Assembly: GCA_035485475.1 (NCBI GenBank)
Contig: DATHOA010000084.1
Coordinates: 3,284-67,283, forward strand
Length of the DNA: 64,000 bases
Source: DAIDKA01 sp035485475
GTDB taxonomy: Bacteria; Pseudomonadota; Gammaproteobacteria; Steroidobacterales; Steroidobacteraceae
Direction: 5' to 3'
The position numbers and the translations under genes were made by a program. This document shows, one piece after another, positions 7,427 to 16,390 of the stretch (positions are counted from its first letter, which is position 1; every line of letters begins with the position of its first letter). The notes beneath the pieces were generated by a model. That model was not told where the DNA came from, did no database searches, and saw only the letters and a list, made by a program, of their open reading frames with translations.

Positions 7427-9295
7427 ATGCAACTTAGGGGTCCTTTTTTGAATTTCGGAATACGAAAACATTTCGGTGCGCGCAGCCTCACGCTGACTGT
7501 GGCGCTGGTCGCGCTCGGCGCGCGCGCGGCCACCAACGATGGGCCGCCCAGCAGCGATCCGGCACAGCTTTTCCAGCAAAACTGTGCCAGTTGCCACGAT
7601 CACCCCCAGGATCGCATCCCGCCGCGCGCCGTGATTGCGCGCCGCTCGCCCGATGAGGTGATGCAGATTCTCACCAATGGCTCGATGCGCGCTCAGGCGG
7701 CCGGTCTGGGCATGAATGACCGGGTGGGCATCGCCACGTATCTGACGGGCAAGGCGCCCATCGGGCATCTCGCGCCGACGCCGGAGACCAATCCGTGCGC
7801 AGCGGGTGCCGCCCCGGTCGTCGATGCCGGTGCGGGCTGGAATGGCTGGGGAGGCGACATCACCAATACCCGCTTCCAGGCCAAGCCGGGGGTCACGGCA
7901 GCGCAGGTGCCGCGGCTGAAACTCAAATGGGCCTTCGGCTATCGTTCGACCTATGTGTACGGGCAGCCGACGCTGGTCGGCGGTCGCGTCTACGTGACCA
8001 GCTCCAGCGGCCGTGTGTACTCACTGGATGCGAAATCCGGCTGCACCTACTGGACCTATGATGCCGCGGCAGCCGTGCGCACGGCGGTGTCCATCGCCCG
8101 CGTCCGCGGTGGCCTGCGCGCCGTGTTCGGCGATGACACGAGTTTCGTCTACGCCCTGGATGCGGCCAATGGGAAACTGGTGTGGAAGAGGCAGCTCGAT
8201 GCGCATCCGGCGGCCCGCATCACCGGCGCGCCGGTGTTCCACGGCCAGCGCCTGTATGTACCGCTTTCTTCGCTGGAGGAATTGTCCGCGCCCGCGCCGA
8301 ACTATGAGTGTTGCAAGTTTCGGGGCGGCGTTGTCGCGTTGGATCTGGCCACGGGCCGTGTGATCTGGCACACCTACACGATCACGCAGGTGCCGCGCGC
8401 CTACCGCAAGAGTGCCACGGGCACGCAGTTGTACGGGCCGGCCGGCGGTTCGGTGTGGTCGGCGCCCACCCTCGATCCCAGCCACGATCTGCTGTATGTC
8501 GGCACCGGCAATTCCTATACGGATATCCCAACCGAGCACACCGACTCGATTCTCGCCCTGCGCATGAGCACGGGGGCGGTGGCCTGGGCCAATCAGCTGC
8601 GCCCAAAGGACAATTACATCGTCGGCTGTGACACGCCGCAGAGCGCCGGGACCGGCAACTGTCCGCATGCGCTGGGTCCGGATGTTGATTTCGGCACCTC
8701 GCCCATCCTGACGCGGCTGCCCACCGGCGAGCGGCTGCTGATCACCGGGGAGAAATCCGGGCGCGTCTATGCGCTGGACCCGGCGAGCGGGAAGGAGCGT
8801 TGGCATGCCCAGGTTGGCGTCGGCAGCAGCCTGGGCGGCATCGAATGGGGTAGCGCAGCCGATGCCGCACGGCTGTATGCGCCGGTGTCCGACGCCGCGG
8901 CAACCCAGGGGCCTCCGGGCGGCCTGGTGGCGCTGCGGCTGCGCGACGGTCAGCAGGTGTGGCGGGCCGCACCACCACTGCCGCGCTGCAGCTGGGGCAA
9001 ACGCGGGTGTCTGGCCGCCCAGTCACAGGCGGTAACGGCGATTCCAGGGGTGGTGTTTTCCGGTTCCGAGGACGGCCACCTGCGTGCTTATGCCAGCGAC
9101 GACGGTCGGGTCATCTGGGATGTGGATACCGCACAGGCCTATGCCACCGTCAACGGGGTGCCGGCCGTGGGCGGGTCACTCGACAATGGCGGACCCACGC
9201 TTGCCGGTGGCATTTTGTTCGTAAATTCCGGTTATGGACGCATTATGGGCGAGCCGGGCAACGCGCTGCTGGCCTTCAGCGTCGAGGGCCGTTGA
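7427..9295 (+). CDS. Cytochrome c-PQQ beta-propeller fusion, polyvinyl-alcohol dehydrogenase-like
   Basis: This 622-residue exported protein has a signal peptide (LTLTVALVALGARA), a c-type haem domain with CASCH near residues 52-56, then an eight-bladed PQQ-type propeller with repeats such as GRVYVTSSSGRVYSLDAKSG, FVYALDAANGKLVW and GRVYALDPASGKERW. Haem domain first and PQQ propeller second is the order of polyvinyl-alcohol dehydrogenase, whereas quinohaemoprotein alcohol dehydrogenases (33534-35669 here) have the haem at the C-terminus. Probable role: periplasmic oxidation of an alcohol or polyol with electrons passed to the fused haem. ATG 7427 is used; a TTG at 7448, preceded by AGGGG, is an alternative. 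Exact substrate unknown. Confidence 0.82.
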   Translation: MQLRGPFLNFGIRKHFGARSLTLTVALVALGARAATNDGPPSSDPAQLFQQNCASCHDHPQDRIPPRAVIARRSPDEVMQILTNGSMRAQAAGLGMNDRVGIATYLTGKAPIGHLAPTPETNPCAAGAAPVVDAGAGWNGWGGDITNTRFQAKPGVTAAQVPRLKLKWAFGYRSTYVYGQPTLVGGRVYVTSSSGRVYSLDAKSGCTYWTYDAAAAVRTAVSIARVRGGLRAVFGDDTSFVYALDAANGKLVWKRQLDAHPAARITGAPVFHGQRLYVPLSSLEELSAPAPNYECCKFRGGVVALDLATGRVIWHTYTITQVPRAYRKSATGTQLYGPAGGSVWSAPTLDPSHDLLYVGTGNSYTDIPTEHTDSILALRMSTGAVAWANQLRPKDNYIVGCDTPQSAGTGNCPHALGPDVDFGTSPILTRLPTGERLLITGEKSGRVYALDPASGKERWHAQVGVGSSLGGIEWGSAADAARLYAPVSDAAATQGPPGGLVALRLRDGQQVWRAAPPLPRCSWGKRGCLAAQSQAVTAIPGVVFSGSEDGHLRAYASDDGRVIWDVDTAQAYATVNGVPAVGGSLDNGGPTLAGGILFVNSGYGRIMGEPGNALLAFSVEGR

Positions 9296-9548
9296 GGCGC
9301 CCACTGCGGGCCCAGGCAGGGGTGCTGGGACCGCATTATTGACCATGGAGCATGGCAACCATGCTATGCACCATTCCGGGTCTGCGCTGCTGGAATTGCC
9401 CCCGGGTAGCTGTTGTAATCTCAACCCTCGCGAGCCATCCGAAAGGGTGGCAGTCGCGTTGGGATCCCATTTTGCGATGACCAATCCCCAGGAGTTGTGC
9501 CCTTTGAGGTCTTGCTCGGGAAATCAAGCTCCGGATCGATCCGGCCTC

Positions 9549-12074
9549 ATGCGCACATTCATCGCTGTCGCGCTGCTGGTGGCTGCGGCGCAGTCGGTTC
9601 GGGTGAGCGCTGCCCCGGCAACGCTGTCGGTTGCTGCGCAGCAGCATCTGGTGCAGCAATACTGCAGCGGCTGTCATAACTACGACGATTACGCGGGCGG
9701 AGTCGAATTCGAGGTTTTCGACGCCAGCAAGGCGCACGAGGATGCGAAGCTGACCGAGCGGATGGTCAAGAAGCTGCGCGCCGGCATGATGCCGCCGGCA
9801 GGCAAGCCCCGGCCGGATTTCGCCACCGAGCAGGCCTTTGCCACCTCGTTGGAGAATGAGGTCGACGCCCATGCGAAGCCGAACCTGGCGATGCCGCGCC
9901 TGCACCGACTGAACCGCTCCGAGTACCAGAATGCGGTGCGCGATCTGCTGGGGCTGGACATCGATGTGGCCCAGCTGCTGCCGGCCGACGATGTGAGCCG
10001 TGGCTTTGACAATCAGGCCGGCACGCTGACCTTTTCCCCGGCGCTGCTGGATGCCTATCTGTCGGCGGCCGGCCGCATCAGCCGTACGGCGCTCGGAACG
10101 GCGACGGCTACGACGCAGGCGACCTATCGCGTCGCCGACGACACCTCGCAGAACTACCATGTGGAGGGGCTGCCCTTCGGCACGCGCGGCGGCCTGAGCG
10201 TCGAGCACACCTTTCCGGCCGATGGCACCTACACCTTCAAGGTGTTTGCGGTGAACCTCGGCAACATGGGCAACTTCCGCCCCTTCGGTGAAATCCGCGG
10301 CGAGCAGCTGCTGGTGTACGTGGATGGCCGACGTGTCAGCCAGATCGACTGGGACAAGGCGCTGAGCGTGACCCGCAATCTCGAGGAGGAGCCGACCGGT
10401 CAGCTGAAGACCATCGATGTCACCTTGCCGCTGACGGCGGGCCCGCATCGGGTGGGCGTGACCTACCTGGCGACCGACTACGCGCCGGGGCTGGATATGA
10501 ACCACGCGTTTGACCGCACCACCATCGAGACGGGTGGCCTGCCGGGCTTTACGTTCTTTCCGCACATTGGCCGGCTGCGAATCGACGGACCGGCGCAAGC
10601 CACGGCGGCCACCGACTCCCCGAGCCGTCGCCGCATCATGGTGTGCAAACCGCTGGCCGGTCAGGAGCAGCGCTGCGCCCTGCAGATCGCGGCGGAGCTC
10701 GTGCGCCGCGGCTATCGCGGTTACGGCAGCGATGCGGACGTGAGCACGCTCGCGCACTTCTTTGCCAGCGGCCAGCACAATGGCGGTTTCGACACCGGTG
10801 TGGAATCGATGCTGGAGCGACTGCTGGTCGATCCGAAATTCCTGTTCCGGGTGGAAACCGCACCCCCGCACCTCGCCTCCGGCGTGGCCTACCGTGTCAA
10901 CGATCTGGACCTGGCGGCGCGCCTGTCGTTCTTCCTGTGGAGCAGCATTCCCGATGACGAGTTGCTGCGCCTGGCGAACGCCGGCCAACTGAGCCGGGAC
11001 GACGTCCTCAGGGGCCAGGTGCACCGCATGTTGGCGGATCCGCGCGCGGCTGCCCTGACCAGCAATTTCGCGGATGAGTGGCTGGGTCTGCGCGCCTTGG
11101 CGACGCACGATCCGGTCGTCGACCAGTTCCCGGATTTTGATGACAACCTGCGTCAGGCCTTCCGCCGCGAGGTCGAGCTGTTCTTCGCCAGCATGGTCAC
11201 CGAAGATCGCAGTGCCCTCGATCTGCTGACGGCCAAGTACACCTTCGTGAATGGGCGCCTGGCGAAGTTCTATGGCATCCCGGGGGTGCGCGGCAGCTAC
11301 TTCCGGCGCGTCGAACTGGATGACAGCCAAAGCGCGCGTATCGGCCTGCTGGGCAAGGGCGCGCTGATGATGATCACCGCGCAGCCGGGTCGTACCTCAC
11401 CGGTGGTCAGGGGCAACTGGATCCTGCGCACCATGCTCGGTTCACCGGCTCCGGACCCGCCGGCGGATGTCCCGCAGCTGAAGCCCCACCCGGTGGATCC
11501 GGCCGGCAATGCCAGTCCGCCGACGCTGCGCCAGCAGATGGAGCAGCACCACTCCGATCCGGTGTGCGCGTCCTGCCACAAGATCATGGAACCGATCGGG
11601 TTTGCGCTGGAGCCCTTCGATGCCGTCGGGCATTGGCGGACCCAGGATGGCAGTCGCCCGATTGACGCGCACAGCCAGTTGTACGACGGCACGCCGGTGG
11701 ACGGACCGACGGGCGTGCGTGCCTTCCTGCTGCGCCACCAGGAACAATACCTGCGCAACATCACCCAGGCGCTCATGACCTATGCGCTGGGACGCGGTAT
11801 CGAGTATGACGACATGCCGATGGTGCGCAGCGTGCTGCATACCGCGGCACATGATGATTATCGTTTCAAGGGTCTGATCGAAGCAGTTGTGATGAGCGAT
11901 CTGTTCCGGATGAATGTTGCCTCCGGATCAGACGACAAGGGCGCGACACTGCATACGCAGGTCAATGGGCCGGCCGGTAGTACGACTACCAATACGACGA
12001 CGACCAGTAACACGACCGCCAGCGCGCTGGACCTGCGAAACTCAGGAGCCGAGATTGTTTTTTCTGACCAATAA
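9549..12074 (+). CDS. DUF1587/DUF1595/DUF1592/DUF1588/DUF1585 multidomain cytochrome-like protein
   Basis: An 841-residue exported protein with signal peptide MRTFIAVALLVAAAQSVRVSA. A haem-type motif YCSGCHNY lies at about residues 38-45. RLNRSEYQNAVRDLLGLDID marks DUF1587, a beta-rich carbohydrate-module-like middle follows, RLSFFLWSSIPDDELL marks DUF1592, and VCASCHKIMEPIGFALEPFD (near residue 675) is the DUF1588 signature and a second CxxCH. The tail is rich in Thr and Asn. The family is common in planctomycetes and some proteobacteria and is nearly always followed by a DUF1552 gene, as here. The frame is open upstream to 9234, but 9549 is chosen because it begins the signal peptide. Probable periplasmic redox protein; substrate unknown. 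Confidence 0.85.
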   Translation: MRTFIAVALLVAAAQSVRVSAAPATLSVAAQQHLVQQYCSGCHNYDDYAGGVEFEVFDASKAHEDAKLTERMVKKLRAGMMPPAGKPRPDFATEQAFATSLENEVDAHAKPNLAMPRLHRLNRSEYQNAVRDLLGLDIDVAQLLPADDVSRGFDNQAGTLTFSPALLDAYLSAAGRISRTALGTATATTQATYRVADDTSQNYHVEGLPFGTRGGLSVEHTFPADGTYTFKVFAVNLGNMGNFRPFGEIRGEQLLVYVDGRRVSQIDWDKALSVTRNLEEEPTGQLKTIDVTLPLTAGPHRVGVTYLATDYAPGLDMNHAFDRTTIETGGLPGFTFFPHIGRLRIDGPAQATAATDSPSRRRIMVCKPLAGQEQRCALQIAAELVRRGYRGYGSDADVSTLAHFFASGQHNGGFDTGVESMLERLLVDPKFLFRVETAPPHLASGVAYRVNDLDLAARLSFFLWSSIPDDELLRLANAGQLSRDDVLRGQVHRMLADPRAAALTSNFADEWLGLRALATHDPVVDQFPDFDDNLRQAFRREVELFFASMVTEDRSALDLLTAKYTFVNGRLAKFYGIPGVRGSYFRRVELDDSQSARIGLLGKGALMMITAQPGRTSPVVRGNWILRTMLGSPAPDPPADVPQLKPHPVDPAGNASPPTLRQQMEQHHSDPVCASCHKIMEPIGFALEPFDAVGHWRTQDGSRPIDAHSQLYDGTPVDGPTGVRAFLLRHQEQYLRNITQALMTYALGRGIEYDDMPMVRSVLHTAAHDDYRFKGLIEAVVMSDLFRMNVASGSDDKGATLHTQVNGPAGSTTTNTTTTSNTTASALDLRNSGAEIVFSDQ

Positions 12075-13398
12075 GAAGTTGCCGCGGCGCACGTTTCTGC
12101 GCGGCCTCGGTACCACGCTCGCGCTGCCGCTGCTGGAGTCGATGCTGCCCACCCGCGGCGCGGTCGCGGCGCAGAAGCAGATCGTGCCCACCCGCTTCCT
12201 CGGCGCCTTCGTGCCGCATGGCATTGCACCGGGGCACTGGATTCCGGAATCCACTGCACCGGGATTTGCCTACCCCTATGTGTACGAGCCCTTGCAGCCG
12301 TTCCGCAAGCACGTGGTGCTGACCAGCGGCATGTGGTCGAAGTCATCCGAGAATCCTCCGGGCGTCACGGGCGCCGATCACTTCGTCGCGGCCGCATTCC
12401 TCACCTGCCAGAAGCCGAAGAAAACGACCGGCGCGGACATCGAAGTGGGCACCTCCGTGGACCAGGTGATTGCCGCGAAAATCGGCACGGAGAACCTGCT
12501 GCCCTCCGTGCAACTGGCCGTCGAGGACCCGGGTGCGAATTCCAGCAACTGTGGCGAGGGCTACAGCTGCGTCTATACCAATACGATCTCCTGGGAGACG
12601 CCGACACGGCCGCTGCCCATGGAAATCAACCCGCAGACGCTTTTCGAACGCATGTTCGGCGATGGCAGTTCGCCGCAGATGCGCAAGATGCGACGGGAAC
12701 GCCAGTCCAGCATCCTCGATTCCGTGAATGGCAGCCTGCGCGACATCATGGCGCAGGTCCCGCATGGGGATCAGATGCGATTGGAGCAGTACGCCGACGA
12801 TGTCCGCGAGGTCGAACGTCGTCTCAGCATCGCCGCGCGCGCCTCCACGGATGCGCCGAACATGACCATGCCGTACGGGGTGCCGGAGTCCTTTCATGAG
12901 CACATCCAGGTGCAATGGGACCTGCTGGCGCTGGCCTATCAGACCGACATCACGCGCGTCGCCACCATGCTGTTCGCGCGCGATCTGACCAGTCGCACCT
13001 TTCCGGAAAGCGGCACGAACTCCAGTTTCCATGGCGTCTCACATCACGCCGAGGATCCCGGCCAGATCGCGCTGTTGGCAAAGATCAACCGCTATCACGT
13101 GCAGATGCTGGCGTACCTGGTCCAGAAGCTCGATTCGATCCCGGAAGGGGATGGCACCGTGCTGGATCACTCCTTGATCCTGTTTGGTTCGAACATGGGT
13201 AATTCGAATCAGCATCTGCACTACGACACACCGGCCGTGCTGATCGGTGGCGCCTCCGGGCGCCTGAAAGGCGATCGGTATCTGCCCTATGCCAGCCGCA
13301 CCGTGCCGACGGGCAATCTGATGCTGAGCATATTGGGAATGTTTGACGTTCAGGCGGAGCGATTCGGTGACAGCACCGGGCCGCTTCAAAACATTTGA
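12055..13398 (+). CDS. DUF1552 family Tat-exported protein
   Basis: 447 residues from a TTG start at 12055, chosen because AGGAG stands seven bases upstream. That start lies inside the end of the DUF1592 gene (20-base overlap), so the two are translationally coupled. The N-terminus KKLPRRTFLRGLGTTLALPL is a clear twin-arginine signal. The body has family features: FVPHGIAPGHW, DQVIAAKIG, CVYTNTISW and the C-terminal LILFGSNMGNSNQH. DUF1552 proteins are distant relatives of DUF1501 and the alkaline phosphatase-like fold. The conserved pairing with DUF1592 suggests the two act together in the periplasm. No activity has been established to my knowledge. Confidence 0.87.
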   Translation: MFFLTNKKLPRRTFLRGLGTTLALPLLESMLPTRGAVAAQKQIVPTRFLGAFVPHGIAPGHWIPESTAPGFAYPYVYEPLQPFRKHVVLTSGMWSKSSENPPGVTGADHFVAAAFLTCQKPKKTTGADIEVGTSVDQVIAAKIGTENLLPSVQLAVEDPGANSSNCGEGYSCVYTNTISWETPTRPLPMEINPQTLFERMFGDGSSPQMRKMRRERQSSILDSVNGSLRDIMAQVPHGDQMRLEQYADDVREVERRLSIAARASTDAPNMTMPYGVPESFHEHIQVQWDLLALAYQTDITRVATMLFARDLTSRTFPESGTNSSFHGVSHHAEDPGQIALLAKINRYHVQMLAYLVQKLDSIPEGDGTVLDHSLILFGSNMGNSNQHLHYDTPAVLIGGASGRLKGDRYLPYASRTVPTGNLMLSILGMFDVQAERFGDSTGPLQNI

Positions 13399-13435
13399 TT
13401 CGGATTTTTCCTAACATGGAAAGAGGGAGTTGAAG

Positions 13436-13813
13436 ATGAAGATCAGAACAGCCTCGGGTGTGCTCCTGGTGCTGAGCATCTGGGGTGGTGCCGCTTCGGC
13501 GCATCACTCGTTCGCGATGTTTGATGCGGCCCAGACCAAGACCCTGGTGGGCACCGTGAAACAGGTGCAATGGACCAACCCGCACATCTGGGTGCAGGTC
13601 ATGGTGAAGGACGAGAAGACCGGGTCCGCTGCGGAATGGTCCATCGAGGGCGGCAGCCCCAATGGGCTGACCCGTCAGGGCTGGCGCCGCACCTCCATCA
13701 AGGAGGGTGATGCGATCGAAATCACCATTCACCCGCTCAAGGACGGTACCAACGGCGGCAGCATGATGAAGGCCATGATCAATGGTCAGCCTGTCGGTGG
13801 CGCCCCACGTTAA
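13436..13813 (+). CDS. DUF6152 family exported protein
   Basis: A 125-residue protein with a signal peptide (MKIRTASGVLLVLSIWGGAASA) and the diagnostic mature start HHSFAMFD, then TLVGTVKQVQWTNPHIWVQV. This AHHSFAMFD/TNPH pattern is typical of DUF6152, a small periplasmic OB-like or beta-barrel family of unknown role. The start is ATG 13436, behind GAGGGAG; the frame also allows a TTG six bases earlier. It follows the DUF1552 gene by 37 bases and overlaps the potential N-terminus of the ankyrin gene, so it belongs to the same operon. Confidence 0.8.
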   Translation: MKIRTASGVLLVLSIWGGAASAHHSFAMFDAAQTKTLVGTVKQVQWTNPHIWVQVMVKDEKTGSAAEWSIEGGSPNGLTRQGWRRTSIKEGDAIEITIHPLKDGTNGGSMMKAMINGQPVGGAPR

Positions 13814-13826
13814 TAGCAACGGCGGC

Positions 13827-15605
13827 GTGAAGGCACCAGGACTTGCGCTGCTCGCAAGCGTGCTGTGTGGCGCGACGCGGGCGGCGATCGCAGCCAGTGC
13901 GGTCGCCGCAAGTCCGGTCCCGGCAGCCCCGAGTGCTGTCGCCGACGCTGTCATGCAGCGCGATGCCGCGCGCCTGCAGGCCTTGCTGAAGGCCCACAGC
14001 GATGTCAATGCGCCGCAGCCGGATGGCAGTACGGCACTGCACTGGGCCGCCTACGAGGGGGATGCACACCTCGCTGCAGTGCTGCTCGCGGCTGGTGCCC
14101 ACGCCAATGTCGCGACCGACACGAAAATGACGCCGCTGCTGCTGGCCTGCGAGGCCGGCAAGCCCGAGCTGGTGGAGGAGTTGCTGCGCGGGGGTGCGGA
14201 TCCGAATCAGACCTTAAGCGGCGGGGAGACCCCGTTGATGATGGCCGCGCGCACCGGCAGCGTGCCGGTGTTGACGCTGCTGCTGGCGCGTGGCGTGAAT
14301 ATCGATGCCCGTGACGTGAGGCGCGGCACGACCGCGTTGATGTGGGCGGCGGACAGTGGCAACCCGGAGGCGGTACGGTTCCTGCTGTCGAAGGGTGCAG
14401 ACTTGAGTGCGCGCTCGGGCACCACCGATCCGGGGCGCAGGCCGTACCTTGCGCAGACGGGTAGGGAGCGCATTGCGGAGTTTGTCGGCGGCTATGGCCT
14501 GGCCGGCCGCGTCGAAAAGCAGGATGGCTCACCGGCCGAGCAGCAGGCGGCCGCGAAGCTGGTGGCTGAGCAGATTGCGACCGCGAAGAAGGTGCTGGCG
14601 GAACACCCGCTGCCGAAACCGCCGCCGCCGAGCAGGATCAGATGGGGCGGGCTCACCCCGCTGATGTTTGCCACGCGCCAGGGAGATATGGCCACCGCCA
14701 AGGTGCTGGTGGAGGCGGGCGCGGACGTCAACGAAACCAGCGCGTTCGGCTGGACGGCGTTGTTGGTTGCCACCCAGAACAAGTACTACAAGCTCGGCGA
14801 ATACCTGCTGCAGCAGGGGGCCAAACCGAACATTGCCAACGGCGGCGGCTGGAATCCGCTGTATATCGCGACCGACAATCGCAACATCGAAGGGGGCGAT
14901 TATCCGGTACGCAAACCCGACATGGATCACCTGGATTTCATCAAGGAGCTGCTGGCGGCCGGTGCCGATCCGAACCTGCGGATGCACTCCAGCACTGAAA
15001 CCCGCACGATATTCACCAACCAATGGCTGGTCGAGAATGGCGCGACCCCGTTCCTGCGCGCCGCGCAGTCCGGGGACCTGGTGTTGATGAAGCTGCTGCT
15101 GGAGCACGGCGCAGATCCGCAGCTTGCCACCGACTACAACGTGACGCCGCTGATGGTGGCCAGTGGCATTGGCTGGGTCGAGGGCGTCACCTACGAGTGG
15201 TCACCCCAGCAGACGCTCGAAACCGTGAAATTCCTGCTCGACCATGGCGCGGACGTCAATGCGCAGGACACCGAAGACTTGCGCACGGCGCTGATGGGGG
15301 CCGCCCACAAGGGCAGGAGTGATGTCATCGAGCTGCTGGTGGCGCATGGGGCGGACCTGTCCCTGCACGACATCGGCAGTCGCGACACCGTGCATGGCCT
15401 GGCGGGCGTCTCCTGGCAGGCGATCGATTATGCCGATGGCCTGGTGCGCGTCGGCGTGCAGTCTTCGATCTCCCATCCGGAGACGGCGGCGCTGCTGCGC
15501 AAGATGATGAAGGATCGCGGCCTGGCCGTGCCGCCGGAAGGCCGCACGCTGGCCTCTATCTGCATCACGGACATCTGCAAGACAGACGCCAGCCAGGCGC
15601 AGTAG
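13827..15605 (+). CDS. Exported ankyrin-repeat protein
   Basis: About 592 residues from GTG 13827, which opens into a hydrophobic signal (GLALLASVLCGATRAAIA); ATG 13782 inside the previous gene is an alternative. Repeats of the form DGSTALHWAAYEGDAHLAAVLLAAGAH recur along the protein: at least four in tandem near residues 55-190, then after a charged linker with EHPLPKPPPPS several more (TPLMFATRQGD, FLRAAQSGDLVLMKLLLEHG, ALMGAAHKGRSDVIELLVAHG). Ankyrin repeats mediate protein contacts. As the fourth gene of the DUF1592-DUF1552-DUF6152 set it may scaffold these proteins in the periplasm; that is inference. Confidence 0.85.
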   Translation: MKAPGLALLASVLCGATRAAIAASAVAASPVPAAPSAVADAVMQRDAARLQALLKAHSDVNAPQPDGSTALHWAAYEGDAHLAAVLLAAGAHANVATDTKMTPLLLACEAGKPELVEELLRGGADPNQTLSGGETPLMMAARTGSVPVLTLLLARGVNIDARDVRRGTTALMWAADSGNPEAVRFLLSKGADLSARSGTTDPGRRPYLAQTGRERIAEFVGGYGLAGRVEKQDGSPAEQQAAAKLVAEQIATAKKVLAEHPLPKPPPPSRIRWGGLTPLMFATRQGDMATAKVLVEAGADVNETSAFGWTALLVATQNKYYKLGEYLLQQGAKPNIANGGGWNPLYIATDNRNIEGGDYPVRKPDMDHLDFIKELLAAGADPNLRMHSSTETRTIFTNQWLVENGATPFLRAAQSGDLVLMKLLLEHGADPQLATDYNVTPLMVASGIGWVEGVTYEWSPQQTLETVKFLLDHGADVNAQDTEDLRTALMGAAHKGRSDVIELLVAHGADLSLHDIGSRDTVHGLAGVSWQAIDYADGLVRVGVQSSISHPETAALLRKMMKDRGLAVPPEGRTLASICITDICKTDASQAQ

Positions 15606-15625
15606 CCAAGGCTGGCGGGCCGCCC

Positions 15626-16390
15626 CTACATCTTGTGGGTGTCCAGACAGACGTTCTCACGCAGGGTCATTCCCGGCTGCCGCTTCAAGGTGATCTTCGT
15701 CGTCCACGGCGCGGTGAAGAAGTCCGGATCCGTGATGACCACTGAGGCGCTGATGGTCGAAGGGTCGGTCAACACGTAGCGCTCCTGCACCGTCAGCTTC
15801 TCGCCATGCGGGAGTCCCGTGTAGTCCAGCCAGGTCTGATCATTGAAGCCCACGCTGTCGATGACCAGGGTCTTGCCCTCAAAGTGCGCGCCGGAGTTGC
15901 CAAGGTAAGTGGGATCCGCATCCTCCGGCGCCGGCGCCTTCACCCAGTAAATGTTGCGGAAGGTGTGATTGGCCTCGTGCACGAAGTTCAGGTTGCGCGT
16001 GGTCTGCAGGATCAGGAAGGGATAGGGCGCCAGCAGCAGTCGCGGTATGCCGTGCATCAGGCAGCTGGAGATCGGATCGACGTTATGGTCGCCGCTCTTC
16101 AGTGCCGCCTGGTGCTTGGCGTACTCGGCCTTGCCCGCGGCATTGAGTGGCGGCTCGCCACCCGTGGCCGTGAGCAGCCGGCCACCCGGCTTCGCATTGG
16201 CCCACTTGCCCGTGAAATTCGGCGTGGCGGCGTCCGGCTGCCCAAACACCGGCGCGGTATCCGTCGCTGCGCCGGCATCCGCGGCCGACAGCACCGGTGC
16301 GCTTACGAGTACGGCCGGCACGGCGGTGAGGCACAGGAGGGTGAGCAGGCCGCGACCCCGTACCGATGCTCTGAGATTGTGCTGTGTCAT
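15626..16390 (-). CDS. Exported protein of a four-member paralogous family (copy 3)
   Basis: 254 residues with start ATG 16390, which shares one base with the stop of copy 4 upstream (TAATG coupling). A signal peptide runs LLTLLCLTAVPAVLVSAPVLSA. Family landmarks: NFTGKWANAKPG in place of DLSGVW, SSCLMHGIPRLLLAPYPF, LNFVHEANHTFRNIYW, YLGNSGAHFEGKTLVIDS, QTWLDYTGLPHGEKL, then ITDPDFFTAPWTTKI and a terminal ENVCLDTHK. It lacks the CEENNRNAP ending seen in copies 2 and 4, and in that resembles copy 1. Each tandem pair therefore contains one CEENNRNAP-type and one short-tailed protein. Function unknown. Confidence 0.78.
   Translation of the reverse strand: MTQHNLRASVRGRGLLTLLCLTAVPAVLVSAPVLSAADAGAATDTAPVFGQPDAATPNFTGKWANAKPGGRLLTATGGEPPLNAAGKAEYAKHQAALKSGDHNVDPISSCLMHGIPRLLLAPYPFLILQTTRNLNFVHEANHTFRNIYWVKAPAPEDADPTYLGNSGAHFEGKTLVIDSVGFNDQTWLDYTGLPHGEKLTVQERYVLTDPSTISASVVITDPDFFTAPWTTKITLKRQPGMTLRENVCLDTHKM

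Noticed and set aside
9336..11330. 664-residue reverse-strand open frame
   Set aside because: It is antisense to the DUF1592 gene and its composition is that of a shadow frame.
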